NCBI RefSeq assembly: GCF_017875955.1
Contig: NZ_JAGINK010000001.1
Location: forward strand, 253,001-317,000
Reading direction: 5' to 3'
Length of the DNA stretch: 64,000 nt
Source: Pseudomonas sp. BP8
Lineage (GTDB): Bacteria > Pseudomonadota > Gammaproteobacteria > Pseudomonadales > Pseudomonadaceae
Both the position numbers and the translations under genes were made by a program. Under the pieces are notes generated by a model, which saw only the letters and a list, made by a program, of their open reading frames with translations, made no database searches and was not told where the DNA came from. This document shows positions 28,687 to 41,197 of this stretch, piece after piece (within the stretch, counting starts at the first letter, position 1; the number at the start of each line of letters is the position of its first letter).

Positions 28687-29658
28687 ATGATCCCGCACGC
28701 TCCGCTGCGTCTGTTTGCCGCCCTGACCCTCGCCAGCAGCAGCTGGTTGGCCCAGGCTGCCGACCTCACCGTGGCCTACCAGACCACCGTCGACCCGGCC
28801 AAAGTGGCCCAGGTCGATGGCACCTACGAAAAGACCAGCAAGGCCAGCATCGACTGGCGCAAATTCGATAACGGCGCCGACGTGATTACCGCCGTCGCTT
28901 CGGGCGATGTCCAGATCGGCTACCTCGGCTCAAGCCCGCTGGCCGCTGCCGCCACGCGCAAGCTGCCAGTGGAAACCTTCCTCATTGCCACCCAGATCGG
29001 TGCCGGTGAAGCGTTGGTCGCCCGCGACAGCATCAAGACGCCGCAAGACCTGATCGGCAAGAAAGTTGCCGTACCGTTTGTTTCCACCGGCCACTACAGC
29101 CTGTTGGCCGCACTCAAGGCGTGGAATATCGACCCGGCCAAGGTGCAGATCCTCAACCTTGCGCCGCCGGCGATCATTGCCGCCTGGAAGCGTGGCGACA
29201 TCGACGCCACCTACGTCTGGGACCCGGCCCTGGGCGTCGCCAAGGAAAACGGCAAGGTGCTGATCACCTCGGGCGAACTGGCCAAGCAAGGCGCGCCAAC
29301 CTTCGATGCCTGGATCGTGCGCAAAGACTTCGCCGACAAGCACCCCGAGGTGGTCAAGGCCTTCGCCAAGGTCACCCTGGATGCCTACGCCGACTACCGC
29401 AAAGACCCGCAAGCCTGGCTGGCCAACCCGGACAACGTCGCCAAGCTGGTCAAGCTCTCGGGGGCCAAGCCGACCGATATCCCGGTACTGCTCGAAGGCA
29501 ACGTCTACCCACTGGCCGCCGACCAGGCCAACGCCCTCGGTGCGCCAACCACCCAGGCCCTGACCGACACGGCCACCTTCCTCAAGCAGCAAGGCAAGGT
29601 CGACGCGGTACTGCCGGACTACTCGCCCTACGTCAGCGCCAAATACCTCCCCAACTGA
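28687..29658 (+). CDS. tauA: Taurine ABC transporter substrate-binding protein
   Basis: The product is 323 residues with signal peptide ([18 protein letters not shown]) and TauA features: [85 protein letters not shown]. Periplasmic receptor for taurine. GAGGAG precedes the ATG; tauB follows 13 bases later. Confidence 0.95.
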   Translation: MIPHAPLRLFAALTLASSSWLAQAADLTVAYQTTVDPAKVAQVDGTYEKTSKASIDWRKFDNGADVITAVASGDVQIGYLGSSPLAAAATRKLPVETFLIATQIGAGEALVARDSIKTPQDLIGKKVAVPFVSTGHYSLLAALKAWNIDPAKVQILNLAPPAIIAAWKRGDIDATYVWDPALGVAKENGKVLITSGELAKQGAPTFDAWIVRKDFADKHPEVVKAFAKVTLDAYADYRKDPQAWLANPDNVAKLVKLSGAKPTDIPVLLEGNVYPLAADQANALGAPTTQALTDTATFLKQQGKVDAVLPDYSPYVSAKYLPN

Positions 29659-29671
29659 TCCGGAGCCTGTC

Positions 29672-30462
29672 ATGGCCTTGCTCGAACTGGAGCGCATCAG
29701 CGCACAGTACCCCGGCGCCACTACCCCGGTGCTGGCCGACATCAACCTGAGCCTGGGCCCGCGCCAGCTGCTGGTGGCCCTCGGGCCATCAGGCAGCGGC
29801 AAGACCTCGCTGCTCAACCTGATCGCAGGCTTCGTCGCCCCCAGCGGCGGGCGCATCAGCCTCGATGGCGTGCCGGTGCAAGGCCCTGGCGCCGAGCGCG
29901 GCGTGGTGTTTCAGGACGACGCCCTGCTGCCCTGGCAGGACGTGCTGGGCAACGTCGCCTTTGGCCTGGAACTGGCCGGCGTGCCCCGTGCCGAACGCGA
30001 GGCCAAGGCCCGCGAAATGCTCGCCCTGGTCGACCTCGACGGGTTTGCCGGGCGGCGGATCTGGCAGCTCTCCGGTGGCCAGAAGCAACGCGTCGGCCTC
30101 GCCCGCGCGCTGGCGGCCAACCCACGCGTACTGCTCATGGACGAACCCTTCGGTGCACTCGATGCGTTCACCCGCGAACAGATGCAGGAGCTGCTGCTGC
30201 AGGTCTGGCAGCGCACCGCCAAACCGGTGTTCCTGATCACCCACGACATCGAAGAAGCGGTGTTTCTCGCCAGCGAACTGGTGCTGCTGGCGCCCAACCC
30301 CGGGCGCGTGGTCGAGCGTCTGCAATTGGATTTCGGCCAGCGCTACGCCGCCGGCGAATCGGCGCGGGCGATCAAGTCCGATCCTCACTTCATCGCTACC
30401 CGCGAGCACGTGCTGGCGCGGGTCTTCTCCCAACGTGAAACCGCCCAGCGGGAGGCATCGGC

Positions 30463-30466
<4 letters not shown>
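29672..30466 (+). CDS. tauB: Taurine ABC transporter ATP-binding protein
   Basis: The product is 264 residues with Walker A (GPSGSGKTS), Q-loop ([10 protein letters not shown]), signature ([15 protein letters not shown]), Walker B ([12 protein letters not shown]) and switch ([17 protein letters not shown]). Overlaps tauC by four bases. Confidence 0.95.
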
Positions 30467-32152
<1,686 letters not shown>

Positions 32153-32175
32153 CCACTGAAGAGATGGCGCTGGTA

Positions 32176-32198
32176 TTGGGGGCGCGTTGCGCCCCCAA
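32176..32198. terminator. Hairpin between tauD and spuH
   Basis: TTGGGGGCGC-GTT-GCGCCCCCAA, a perfect 10-bp stem between convergent operons; no long T-run on either side. Confidence 0.65.
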
Positions 32199-32204
32199 GG
32201 GCTA

Positions 32205-33098
32205 TCAGACGGACGCAGCAGCCTGGGTCGGGCGTTTGATCTGCGGCGACGAGACGTTCGCCGCAGCGCCTTCTTCGATCGCCTGCTGGATCGCCTTGCG
32301 GCGACGCTCTTCGGCACGGCGGCTGAAGAACCAGACCATGAAGGTCACCAACGACACCGACAGCAGAATCAAACTGGCCACGGCGTTGATTTCTGGCTTC
32401 ACGCCCAGACGCACTGCCGAGAACACTTCCATCGGCAAGGTGGTCGACCCTGGCCCAGACACGAAGCTGGCCAGCACCAGGTCGTCCAGCGACAGCGCAA
32501 ACGACATCATGCCGCCCGCCGCCAGCGACGGTGCAATCATCGGAATGGTGATCAGGAAGAATACCTTCCACGGCTTGGCCCCGAGGTCCATCGCCGCCTC
32601 TTCGATCGACAGGTCCAGCTCACGCAGACGCGCCGACACCACCACCGCCACATACGCCGCACAGAACGTCGTGTGGGCGATCCAGATGGTGACGATACCG
32701 CGTTCCTGCGGCCAGCCAATCATCTGCGCCATGGCCACGAACAGCAGCAACAGCGACAGACCGGTAATCACCTCGGGCATTACCAGCGGCGCGGTGACCA
32801 GGCCGCCAAACAGCGTGCGGCCCTTGAAGCGGGTCACTCGAGTCAGTACGAACGCCGCCAGGGTGCCCAGCGCCACCGCGGCAACCGCGGTGTAGCAGGC
32901 GATTTCCAGCGAGCGCATGACCGAGCCCATCAGCTGCGAGTTGTCGAGCAGGCCGACATACCACTTCACCGACCAGCCGCCCCACACCGTCACCAGCTTG
33001 GAGGCGTTGAACGAGTAGATCACCAGGATCAGCATCGGCAGGTAGATGAACAGCAAGCCGAGCACCAGCATCAGCTTGGAAAAACTGAAACGCTTCAT
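32205..33098 (-). CDS. spuH: Polyamine ABC transporter permease SpuH (PotI type)
   Basis: The product is 297 residues with six membrane segments (for example KLMLVLGLLFIYLPMLILVIY) and the loop IEEAAMDLGAKPWKVFFLITIPMIAPSLAAGGM. One of two permease subunits of the putrescine/spermidine importer. Starts within the end of spuG (4-base overlap). Last gene of the operon. Confidence 0.93.
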   Translation of the reverse strand: MKRFSFSKLMLVLGLLFIYLPMLILVIYSFNASKLVTVWGGWSVKWYVGLLDNSQLMGSVMRSLEIACYTAVAAVALGTLAAFVLTRVTRFKGRTLFGGLVTAPLVMPEVITGLSLLLLFVAMAQMIGWPQERGIVTIWIAHTTFCAAYVAVVVSARLRELDLSIEEAAMDLGAKPWKVFFLITIPMIAPSLAAGGMMSFALSLDDLVLASFVSGPGSTTLPMEVFSAVRLGVKPEINAVASLILLSVSLVTFMVWFFSRRAEERRRKAIQQAIEEGAAANVSSPQIKRPTQAAASV

Positions 33099-34015
33099 GC
33101 CCTGCCCTCCATCTCTTTGGCCTGGCTACGGTTGAACAGCAGGATGGGCACGATCAGGATCGCCAGCATCACTACCGCCAGCGCGGACGCCACCGGCCAG
33201 TCACGGTTGTTGAAGAATTCCTGCCACAGCACTTTACCGATCATCAGGGTTTCCGGGCCGCCGAGCAGCTCAGGGATGACGAACTCGCCCACCACCGGGA
33301 TGAACACCAGCATGCAGCCGGCAACAATGCCGTTTTTCGACAGCGGCACGGTGATCTTCCAGAAACTGTTGAAGGTGCTCGAACCGAGGTCCGAAGCGGC
33401 TTCGAGCAGGCTCTGGTCATGCTTCACCAGGTTGGCGTACAGCGGCAGGATCATGAACGGCAGGTACGAATAGACCACGCCGATATACACCGCCAGGTTG
33501 GTATTGAGGATCTGCAACGGCTGGTCGATCAGGCCAAGCCACATCAGGAAGCTGTTGAGCAGCCCGTTGTTGCTGAGAATGCCCATCCAGGCGTACACCC
33601 GGATCAGGATCGCGGTCCAGGTCGGCATCATGATCAGCAGCAGCAGTACGGTCTGGCTTTCCTTGCGCGCATTGGCAATCGAATAGGCCATCGGGTACCC
33701 GATCAGCAGGCACAGCAAGGTGCTGATAAAGGCCATTTTCAGCGAGCCGAGGTAGGCCGAGAGGTACAGCTCATCCTCGGTCAACAGGCCATAGTTGGCC
33801 AGGTTGAGCACCAGCTGGATCTTGTCTTCGACGTAGGTGTAGATCTCGGTGTACGGCGGGATCGCCACGTCGGCTTCGGCAAAGCTGATTTTCAGAACAA
33901 TGAAGAACGGCAGCATGAAGAACAGGAACAGCCAGATGAACGGTACGCCGATCACCAGGTGCCGTCCCTCCGGGACCAGCCGCTGGAAGGCTCGCTTGAG
34001 CTTGCGGATTTTCAT
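33095..34015 (-). CDS. spuG: Polyamine ABC transporter permease SpuG (PotH type)
   Basis: The product is 306 residues from ATG 34015, which overlaps the spuF stop (ATGA); the longer upstream frame runs into spuF. Membrane segments include LVIGVPFIWLFLFFMLPFFIVLKISF, and the permease loop is LEAASDLGSSTFNSFWKITVPLSKNGIVAGC. Pairs with SpuH. Confidence 0.93.
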   Translation of the reverse strand: MKIRKLKRAFQRLVPEGRHLVIGVPFIWLFLFFMLPFFIVLKISFAEADVAIPPYTEIYTYVEDKIQLVLNLANYGLLTEDELYLSAYLGSLKMAFISTLLCLLIGYPMAYSIANARKESQTVLLLLIMMPTWTAILIRVYAWMGILSNNGLLNSFLMWLGLIDQPLQILNTNLAVYIGVVYSYLPFMILPLYANLVKHDQSLLEAASDLGSSTFNSFWKITVPLSKNGIVAGCMLVFIPVVGEFVIPELLGGPETLMIGKVLWQEFFNNRDWPVASALAVVMLAILIVPILLFNRSQAKEMEGRA

Positions 34016-35154
34016 GAGCGCAGCACCACGCCGCTGTCGTCTTCCCACCACACGTAGACTTCATCGCCCCAGGTCGGCCGGGTGCCCTGGCGCTCGGCGT
34101 TGGCCACGAACGACTGCACCACCTTGCCGCTCGGCAGCTCGACGTAGAACACCGAGTGGCCACCCAGGTAGGCGATGTCATGGACTTTGCCGCGCGACCA
34201 GTTGTACTCGTAGGTCGGCTGCTGAGTGGTGACCAGCATTTTCTCCGGACGCAGCGCATAGAGGATGCTCTTGTCCTCGACCGAGGTGCTGACGCCGTGG
34301 CCGACATAGATATTGCGTTCAAGCTCGGCGCTGGCGATCAGCGCGTGGCCTTCGGCGTCATCCACCACCTGCCCTTCGAACAGGTTGACGTTGCCGATGA
34401 ATTCGCACACCAGGCGGCTGGTCGGGGTCTCGTAGATGTCGATCGGCGAGCCGATCTGAGCGATCCAGCCCAGGTGCATGATGGCGATGCGCTGGGCCAT
34501 GGTCATGGCCTCTTCCTGATCGTGGGTAACCATCACGCAGGTCACACCGACCCGCTCGATGATCTCGACCAGTTCCAGCTGCATCTGCGAGCGCAGCTTC
34601 TTGTCCAGCGCGCCCATCGGCTCGTCGAGCAACAGCAGCTTGGGCCGCTTGGCCAGCGAGCGGGCCAGGGCCACCCGTTGACGCTGGCCGCCCGAGAGTT
34701 GGTGCGGCTTGCGCTTGGCGTACTGGGTCATGTGCACCAGCTTGAGCATCTCCGCCACGCGGGCGTCGATCTCGGCCTTGGGCATCTTGTCCTGCTGCAG
34801 GCCGAAGGCGATGTTCTGCGCGACGGTCATGTGCGGGAACAGCGCGTACGACTGGAACATCATGTTGATCGGCCGCTCGTAAGGCGGCATATCGGTGATG
34901 TCGACGCCATCGAGGAAGATCCGTCCTTCGGTCGGACGCTCGAAGCCTGCCAGCATTCGCAGCAGGGTCGACTTGCCTGAACCCGAGCCACCCAGCAGGG
35001 CAAAGATCTCGCCTTTGCGGATTTCCAGAGACACATCGTCCACGGCAATCGTTTCGTCGAACTTTTTTGTGACGCGGTCGATCTTGACCAGCACCTGTTT
35101 GGGCTGCTGGTCACCCTCGAGGGCTTTCTTATAGGCACCGGAGGCAACTGCCAT
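34012..35154 (-). CDS. spuF: Polyamine ABC transporter ATP-binding protein SpuF (PotG/PotA type)
   Basis: The product is 380 residues from ATG 35154, with GGGAG about 9 bases upstream. Walker A GGSGSGKST, Q-loop MFQSYALFPH, signature LSGGQRQRVALARSL, Walker B LLLLDEPMGALD, and a C-terminal TOBE domain (about 290-370, LRPEKMLV ... FYVELPSGKVVQSFV) as in PotA/PotG. Confidence 0.94.
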   Translation of the reverse strand: MAVASGAYKKALEGDQQPKQVLVKIDRVTKKFDETIAVDDVSLEIRKGEIFALLGGSGSGKSTLLRMLAGFERPTEGRIFLDGVDITDMPPYERPINMMFQSYALFPHMTVAQNIAFGLQQDKMPKAEIDARVAEMLKLVHMTQYAKRKPHQLSGGQRQRVALARSLAKRPKLLLLDEPMGALDKKLRSQMQLELVEIIERVGVTCVMVTHDQEEAMTMAQRIAIMHLGWIAQIGSPIDIYETPTSRLVCEFIGNVNLFEGQVVDDAEGHALIASAELERNIYVGHGVSTSVEDKSILYALRPEKMLVTTQQPTYEYNWSRGKVHDIAYLGGHSVFYVELPSGKVVQSFVANAERQGTRPTWGDEVYVWWEDDSGVVLRS

Positions 35155-35213
35155 GAGTGAAACTCCCAACAAGATTTTTTAAGCCCGCACGTGGAGTGCG
35201 CGGGTCTGGATGA

Positions 35214-36416
<1,203 letters not shown>

Positions 36417-36477
36417 TTATTTGCCGCTCAGCATCCCAGAGCCGGAGAAGCCCGGCCCAGAGAGCGTCAGGACGGGC

Positions 36478-37575
36478 TTACTTGCCCGACTTGATCTTGG
36501 TCCAGCTGCGGGTGATCAGACGCAGGGTGCCCGCGTCGAGGTCGCTGATCGCGTACAGCTGCTTCTTCACGGCATCCGACGGATAGATGCTCGGATCGCT
36601 GGTGATGTCTTCTTCCACCAGCGGCGTGGCCGCCTTGTTGCCGTTCGGGAAGCGCACGGCATTGGTGATCTCAGCCATGACTTCCGGCTGCAGCAGGTAG
36701 TTCATGAACTGGTAGGCGGCGTCGAGGTTGCTGGCATCCTTGGGGATGGCAACCATGTCGTAGAAGGTGCCAGCGCCTTCCTTGGGAATGGTGTAGGCCA
36801 GCTTGACCTTGTCGCCTGCCTCATGGGCACGCGCCTTGGACTGCTCCAGGTCTCCGGAGTAACCCACGGCAACGCAGATGTTGCCGTTGGCCAGGTCCGA
36901 GATGTACTTGGAGGAGTGGAAGTAGGCGACCGAAGGACGAATCTTCAGGAACAGGTCTTCAGCGGCCTTCAGGTCAGCCTTGTCCTTGCTGTTGGTCGGC
37001 TTGCCCAGGTAGTGCAAGGCGGCCGGAATCATTTCGGTCGGGGCATCGAGGAAGCTCACGCCGCAGCTTTTGAGTTTCTCGATGTTTTCAGGCTTGAACA
37101 CGGCATCCCACGAGTCGATCTTGTCGACGCCCAGCGCCGCCTTGACCTTCTCCGGGTTGTAGCCGATGCCGATGGAGCCCCACATGTACGGGAAGGCGTG
37201 CTTGTTGCCTTGGTCGCTGGCGTCGCCGACGGCCTTGAGCAAGTCTTCGTCGAGGTTCTTCCAGTTGGGCAGCTTGGAGCGGTCAAGCTCCTGATAGACG
37301 CCGGCCTTGATCTGCTTGGCAAGGAAGTTGTTCGACGGCACGACGATGTCATAGCCAGACTTGCCCGCCAGCAACTTGGCTTCCAGGGTTTCGTTGCTGT
37401 CGAAAACGTCGTACACCACTTTGATGCCGGTCTGTTTCTCGAACTTGGCCACGGTGTCCGGGGCGATATAGTCCGACCAGTTATAGACGTGCAGCACTTT
37501 GTCTTCAGCCTGAACAGCGGTGGCCATGGCGCCCATCAGGGCGGCGGCCAGCAACGTCTTGCCCATTTTCATCAT
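36478..37575 (-). CDS. spuD: Polyamine-binding protein SpuD (PotF type)
   Basis: The product is 365 residues from ATG 37575 ([23 protein letters not shown] signal peptide), GGAG 9 bases upstream. The mature start [25 protein letters not shown] and segments [20 protein letters not shown] and [25 protein letters not shown] match the putrescine receptor PotF/SpuD. It is close in sequence to SpuE, pointing to an old tandem duplication with specificity divergence (SpuD putrescine, SpuE spermidine in P. aeruginosa). Confidence 0.93.
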   Translation of the reverse strand: MMKMGKTLLAAALMGAMATAVQAEDKVLHVYNWSDYIAPDTVAKFEKQTGIKVVYDVFDSNETLEAKLLAGKSGYDIVVPSNNFLAKQIKAGVYQELDRSKLPNWKNLDEDLLKAVGDASDQGNKHAFPYMWGSIGIGYNPEKVKAALGVDKIDSWDAVFKPENIEKLKSCGVSFLDAPTEMIPAALHYLGKPTNSKDKADLKAAEDLFLKIRPSVAYFHSSKYISDLANGNICVAVGYSGDLEQSKARAHEAGDKVKLAYTIPKEGAGTFYDMVAIPKDASNLDAAYQFMNYLLQPEVMAEITNAVRFPNGNKAATPLVEEDITSDPSIYPSDAVKKQLYAISDLDAGTLRLITRSWTKIKSGK

Positions 37576-37649
37576 GCGTAATGCTCCAGAATTTATTATC
37601 AAGCCATCTGTTCAGCAGCCAGGTCCCTTTGATGCAAGCGCTGGGCGAC

Positions 37650-37691
37650 TGAAACAGCCGCTAGTCTGGCAAGTTACAAGGCGCTGTTTCA
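37650..37691 (-). promoter_or_regulatory. Inverted repeat between spuC and spuD
   Basis: TGAAACAGC (37650-37658) and GCTGTTTCA (37683-37691) form a perfect 9-bp inverted repeat with a 24-base loop in the 170-base gap between spuC and spuD. Likely an RNA-stability or attenuation element that lets spuD be expressed differently from spuBC. Confidence 0.4.
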
Positions 37692-37745
37692 AGGAAAGCA
37701 GGGCCTTGCAACCGCTTAATGTCACAACGCTAGCCTAGCAGGCCA

Positions 37746-39107
37746 TTACTTGAGCGCTTCGAGCGTCAGGTCCAGGCATTTGCGGGCCTTTTCCACCAAC
37801 TCGTCGATCTCGGCATGGCTAATCACCAGCGGCGGCGCAATGATCATGGTGTCGCCTACCGCACGCATGATCAGGCCGTTGGCAAAGCAGAAGTTGCGGC
37901 AGATCATGCCGGCGCCCTTGCCCTCGTAACGGCTGCGGGTGGCCTTGTCCTTGACCAGCTCGATCGCGCCGAGCAGGCCAAGACCACGCACTTCACCTAC
38001 CAAAGGGTGGTCCTGCAGCTCACGCAGACGTTTCTGCAAATACGGTGCCGCTTCTGTTCTGGCGTTCTCGACGATCTTCTCGTCACGCAGGATGCGCAGG
38101 TTTTCCAGGCCCACCGCGGCCGCCACCGGGTGGCCGGAATAGGTAAAGCCGTGGTTGAAATCGCCGCCTTCGCTGAGTGCCTGGGCCACCTTGTCGCGCA
38201 CGATCACACCGCCCATGGGGATGTACCCGGAGGTCAGGCCTTTGGCGATGGTCATCAGGTCGGGCTTGAGGTCGTAATAGTCGGAGCCGAACCACTCGCC
38301 GGTGCGGCCGAAGCCACAGATGACTTCGTCGGCGACGAACAGGATGTCGTACTTGGCGAGGATCTCCTTGATCTTCGGCCAGTAGGTGTCTGGCGGAATG
38401 ATCACACCGCCAGCGCCCTGGATCGGCTCGGCGATGAACGCGGCGACGTTGTCTTCGCCAACTTCAAGAATCTTTTTCTCCAGCTGTTCGGCCGCCCACA
38501 CGCCGAACTCATCCGGGGTCATGTCGCCGCCTTCACCAAACCAGTACGGCTGAGGGATATGCACGATGCCCGGGATCGGCAAGCCGCCCTGCTCGTGCAT
38601 GCCGCTCATGCCACCCAGGCTCGCGCCAGCCACGGTGGAGCCGTGGTAGCCGTTGATCCGGCCAATGATGGTCTGCTTGTGTGGCTTGCCCTTGAGCGCC
38701 CAGTAATGACGAACCATGCGCAGCACGGTGTCGTTACCTTCGGAGCCGGAGCCGGTGAAGAACACATGGGTCATGCCCGCTGGGGCGAGGTCGGTGATCG
38801 CCTTGGCCAGCTCGAGCGCTGGCGGGTGGGCGGTCTGGAAGAACAGGTTGTAGTACGGCAGCTCGCGCATCTGCTTTTCGGCAGCCTGCACCAGCTCTTC
38901 CCGGCCGTAACCGACCGCCACGCACCACAGGCCCGCCATGCCGTCGAGGATCTTCTGCCCTTCGCTGTCCCACAAATGCACGCCCTGGGCCTTGGTGATG
39001 ATGCGCGGGCCCTTCTCCTTCAGCTGCTTGTAGTCGCTGAAGGGTGCCAGGTGGTGCTCACCGCTCAGGGTTTGCCATTCACGGGTTTGCGGGTTGTTGA
39101 CGCTCAT
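37746..39107 (-). CDS. spuC: Putrescine-pyruvate aminotransferase SpuC
   Basis: The product is 453 residues from ATG 39107 (MSVNNPQTREWQTLSGEHHLAPF), with GGAG 6 bases upstream. Class III aminotransferase: VFFTGSGSEGNDTVLRMVRHYW, HGSTVAGASLGGMSGMHEQGG, FVADEVICGFGRTGEWFGSDYY, and the PLP lysine in TIAKGLTSGYIPMGG. It moves the amino group of putrescine (or a derivative) to pyruvate in polyamine breakdown. Confidence 0.95.
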   Translation of the reverse strand: MSVNNPQTREWQTLSGEHHLAPFSDYKQLKEKGPRIITKAQGVHLWDSEGQKILDGMAGLWCVAVGYGREELVQAAEKQMRELPYYNLFFQTAHPPALELAKAITDLAPAGMTHVFFTGSGSEGNDTVLRMVRHYWALKGKPHKQTIIGRINGYHGSTVAGASLGGMSGMHEQGGLPIPGIVHIPQPYWFGEGGDMTPDEFGVWAAEQLEKKILEVGEDNVAAFIAEPIQGAGGVIIPPDTYWPKIKEILAKYDILFVADEVICGFGRTGEWFGSDYYDLKPDLMTIAKGLTSGYIPMGGVIVRDKVAQALSEGGDFNHGFTYSGHPVAAAVGLENLRILRDEKIVENARTEAAPYLQKRLRELQDHPLVGEVRGLGLLGAIELVKDKATRSRYEGKGAGMICRNFCFANGLIMRAVGDTMIIAPPLVISHAEIDELVEKARKCLDLTLEALK

Positions 39108-39156
39108 GTGCTTCTCCGTTATCCGACAGCCGCGCTCCTGCGGGCTCAGGGTTTGA

Positions 39157-40515
39157 TCAGACGGCAAACAGCAGGAACTCGCGCTCCCAGGAACTGATTA
39201 CCCGTTTGAAGTTTTCATGTTCGGCGCGTTTGGTGGCGACGTAGCCGGCGATGAATTTCTTGCCAAGGTAGAGCTCCAGGTCCTGGCAGTTTTCCATGCG
39301 TTCGAGGGCGTCTTCGAGGGTCAGCGGCAGGCGCAGGTTTCGGCGCTCGTAGCCGCGGCCCTGCACCGGTGCACTCGGGTTGATGCTCTCGACCATGCCG
39401 ATGTAGCCGCACAGCAGGCTTGCTGCGATCGCCAGGTAGGGGTTGGCGTCGGCGCCCGGCAAGCGGTTTTCGACCCGGCGGTTCTGCGGGCCGGCATCCG
39501 GTACACGCAGGCCGACGGTGCGGTTTTCTTCGCCCCACTCGACGTTGACCGGTGCCGAAGTGTCGGGCAGGAAGCGGCGGAACGAGTTCACGTTTGGCGC
39601 AAACAGCGGCAGGACATAAGGGATGTACTTCTGCAGGCCACCGATGTGATTGAGGAACAGCTCGCTCATGCTGCCGTCGGCATTGGAGAAGATGTTCTTG
39701 CCGGTGTGCGCGTCGACCACACTCTGGTGCAGGTGCATGGCGCTGCCCGGCTCGCCGGTCATCGGCTTGGCCATGAATGTGGCGGCGACGTTGTGCTTGA
39801 GCGCGGCCTCGCGCATGGTCCGCTTGAACACCAGGATCTGGTCGGCCAGGTGCAGCGCGTCACCGTGACGGAAGTTGATCTCCATCTGCGCCGTGCCGTC
39901 TTCGTGGATCAGCGTGTCGAGGTCCAGGCGCTGCAATTCACACCAGTCGTAGACGTCTTCGAACAGCGGGTCGAATTCGTTGGCCGCTTCGATCGAGAAT
40001 GACTGGCGGCCGGTCTCGGGACGGCCCGAGCGGCCGACTGGCGGCTGCAGCGGGAAGTCCGGGTCTTCGCTGCGCTTGGTCAGGTAGAACTCCATCTCCG
40101 GCGCGACAATCGGCTGCCAGCCTTTGTCGGCATAGAGCTTGAGGACTTTCTTGAGCACGTTGCGTGGCGACAGCTCGACCGGGTTGCCCTTCTTGTCGTA
40201 GGTGTCGTGGATCACCTGGGCGGTCGGCTCGATGGCCCATGGCACGAGAAACACCGCGTTCTCGTCGGGGCGGCAGATCATGTCGATGTCGGCCGGGTCG
40301 AGCAGTTCGTAATAGATGTCATCGTCGACATAATCGCCGGTCACAGTCTGCAACAGCACGCTCTCAGGCAGGCGCATGCCTTTTTCGGCGATGAACTTGT
40401 TGGTCGGCGAGATCTTGCCGCGGGTGATGCCGGTCAGGTCGCTGATCAGGCATTCCACTTCGGTGATCTTGTGTTCTTTCAACCAATCGGTGAGCTGGTC
40501 GAGGTTGTTACTCAT
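39157..40515 (-). CDS. spuB: Gamma-glutamylpolyamine synthetase SpuB (glutamine synthetase fold)
   Basis: The product is 452 residues from ATG 40515, GAGG 6 bases upstream; a long in-frame extension upstream lacks similarity. GS-fold signatures: EMEFYLTKR, GTAQMEINFRHGDAL, MTGEPGSAMHLHQSV, FAPNVNSFRRFLPD, NRTVGLRVPDAGPQNRRVENRLPGADANPYLA. The GS-like enzyme ligates glutamate to a polyamine with ATP rather than to ammonia. First gene of spuBCDEFGH; a 680-base spacer separates it from the divergent spuI. Confidence 0.93.
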   Translation of the reverse strand: MSNNLDQLTDWLKEHKITEVECLISDLTGITRGKISPTNKFIAEKGMRLPESVLLQTVTGDYVDDDIYYELLDPADIDMICRPDENAVFLVPWAIEPTAQVIHDTYDKKGNPVELSPRNVLKKVLKLYADKGWQPIVAPEMEFYLTKRSEDPDFPLQPPVGRSGRPETGRQSFSIEAANEFDPLFEDVYDWCELQRLDLDTLIHEDGTAQMEINFRHGDALHLADQILVFKRTMREAALKHNVAATFMAKPMTGEPGSAMHLHQSVVDAHTGKNIFSNADGSMSELFLNHIGGLQKYIPYVLPLFAPNVNSFRRFLPDTSAPVNVEWGEENRTVGLRVPDAGPQNRRVENRLPGADANPYLAIAASLLCGYIGMVESINPSAPVQGRGYERRNLRLPLTLEDALERMENCQDLELYLGKKFIAGYVATKRAEHENFKRVISSWEREFLLFAV

Positions 40516-40647
40516 AAATACCTCAGGAGGTAAGGTGGCCCGGCTGGGATGAGACGGGCGCTGCTGACGCCTGGCGTCGATCAAGGCGGAAGCTGGACGG
40601 CCGTAATGGCCGCGGCAGACCCGCGCTTTGATTCTGGATGGTGTGTG

Positions 40648-40675
40648 TTGCCATTGCAAAACTGTGCAATGGCAA
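40648..40675. promoter_or_regulatory. 11-bp perfect inverted repeat upstream of spuB
   Basis: TTGCCATTGCA (40648-40658) and TGCAATGGCAA (40665-40675) are exact complements around AAACTG, 133-160 bases upstream of spuB. With no T-run it is more likely an operator or leader hairpin than a terminator. The rest of the 40.5-41.2 kb spacer holds no convincing gene; AT-rich tracts near 40970-41010 may be promoter DNA. Confidence 0.5.
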
Positions 40676-41197
40676 ACGCCGCGCACAGGATGTCACTGGA
40701 TAGACGGACAAAGCGCGTATCCATGAAGCATTCAAAGGGCAGGTCGAACGAAAGGTGTGCAACAAACTGCTACATAAGGCGTATGGAAGCGGCCGTCCGT
40801 CAATTATTGCGGCCAGGGCATCTAGCGCTATGATGCGTAGCGCGACGCCCGTGCGGCGAACGGAAAGATTACCTGTAGGTACTGCGCAGGCAGCACTTGC
40901 AGGTCGCGGCAAGCGGACCATGTGACCCTCGTATTATTGTGTTTTGGGTTGAGCCCGAGCTTAGCGTTGTTCATTTTTTTACACAACATCTCCGTAAAAA
41001 ATAAAACACAGCCCCTCGCCGATCACCCTTCTGACGGAAAATAGCGGATAATGGCACGCCCCGATATGCAGCAAATCGGCCGTCGATGTGCCATTTGAGG
41101 GCATCATGGGGTTGGCTTGACTTCAGAATGTCTTTCCGATTGACTGGAACTGCAAGCCCCCCTTGATTGATATTTTTAACAACAAAGGTGTTGCATC

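Noticed and set aside
40523..40921. Open frames on both strands in the spuB/spuI spacer
   Set aside because: No similarity recognised, no good ribosome binding sites and composition like non-coding DNA; treated as regulatory spacer.
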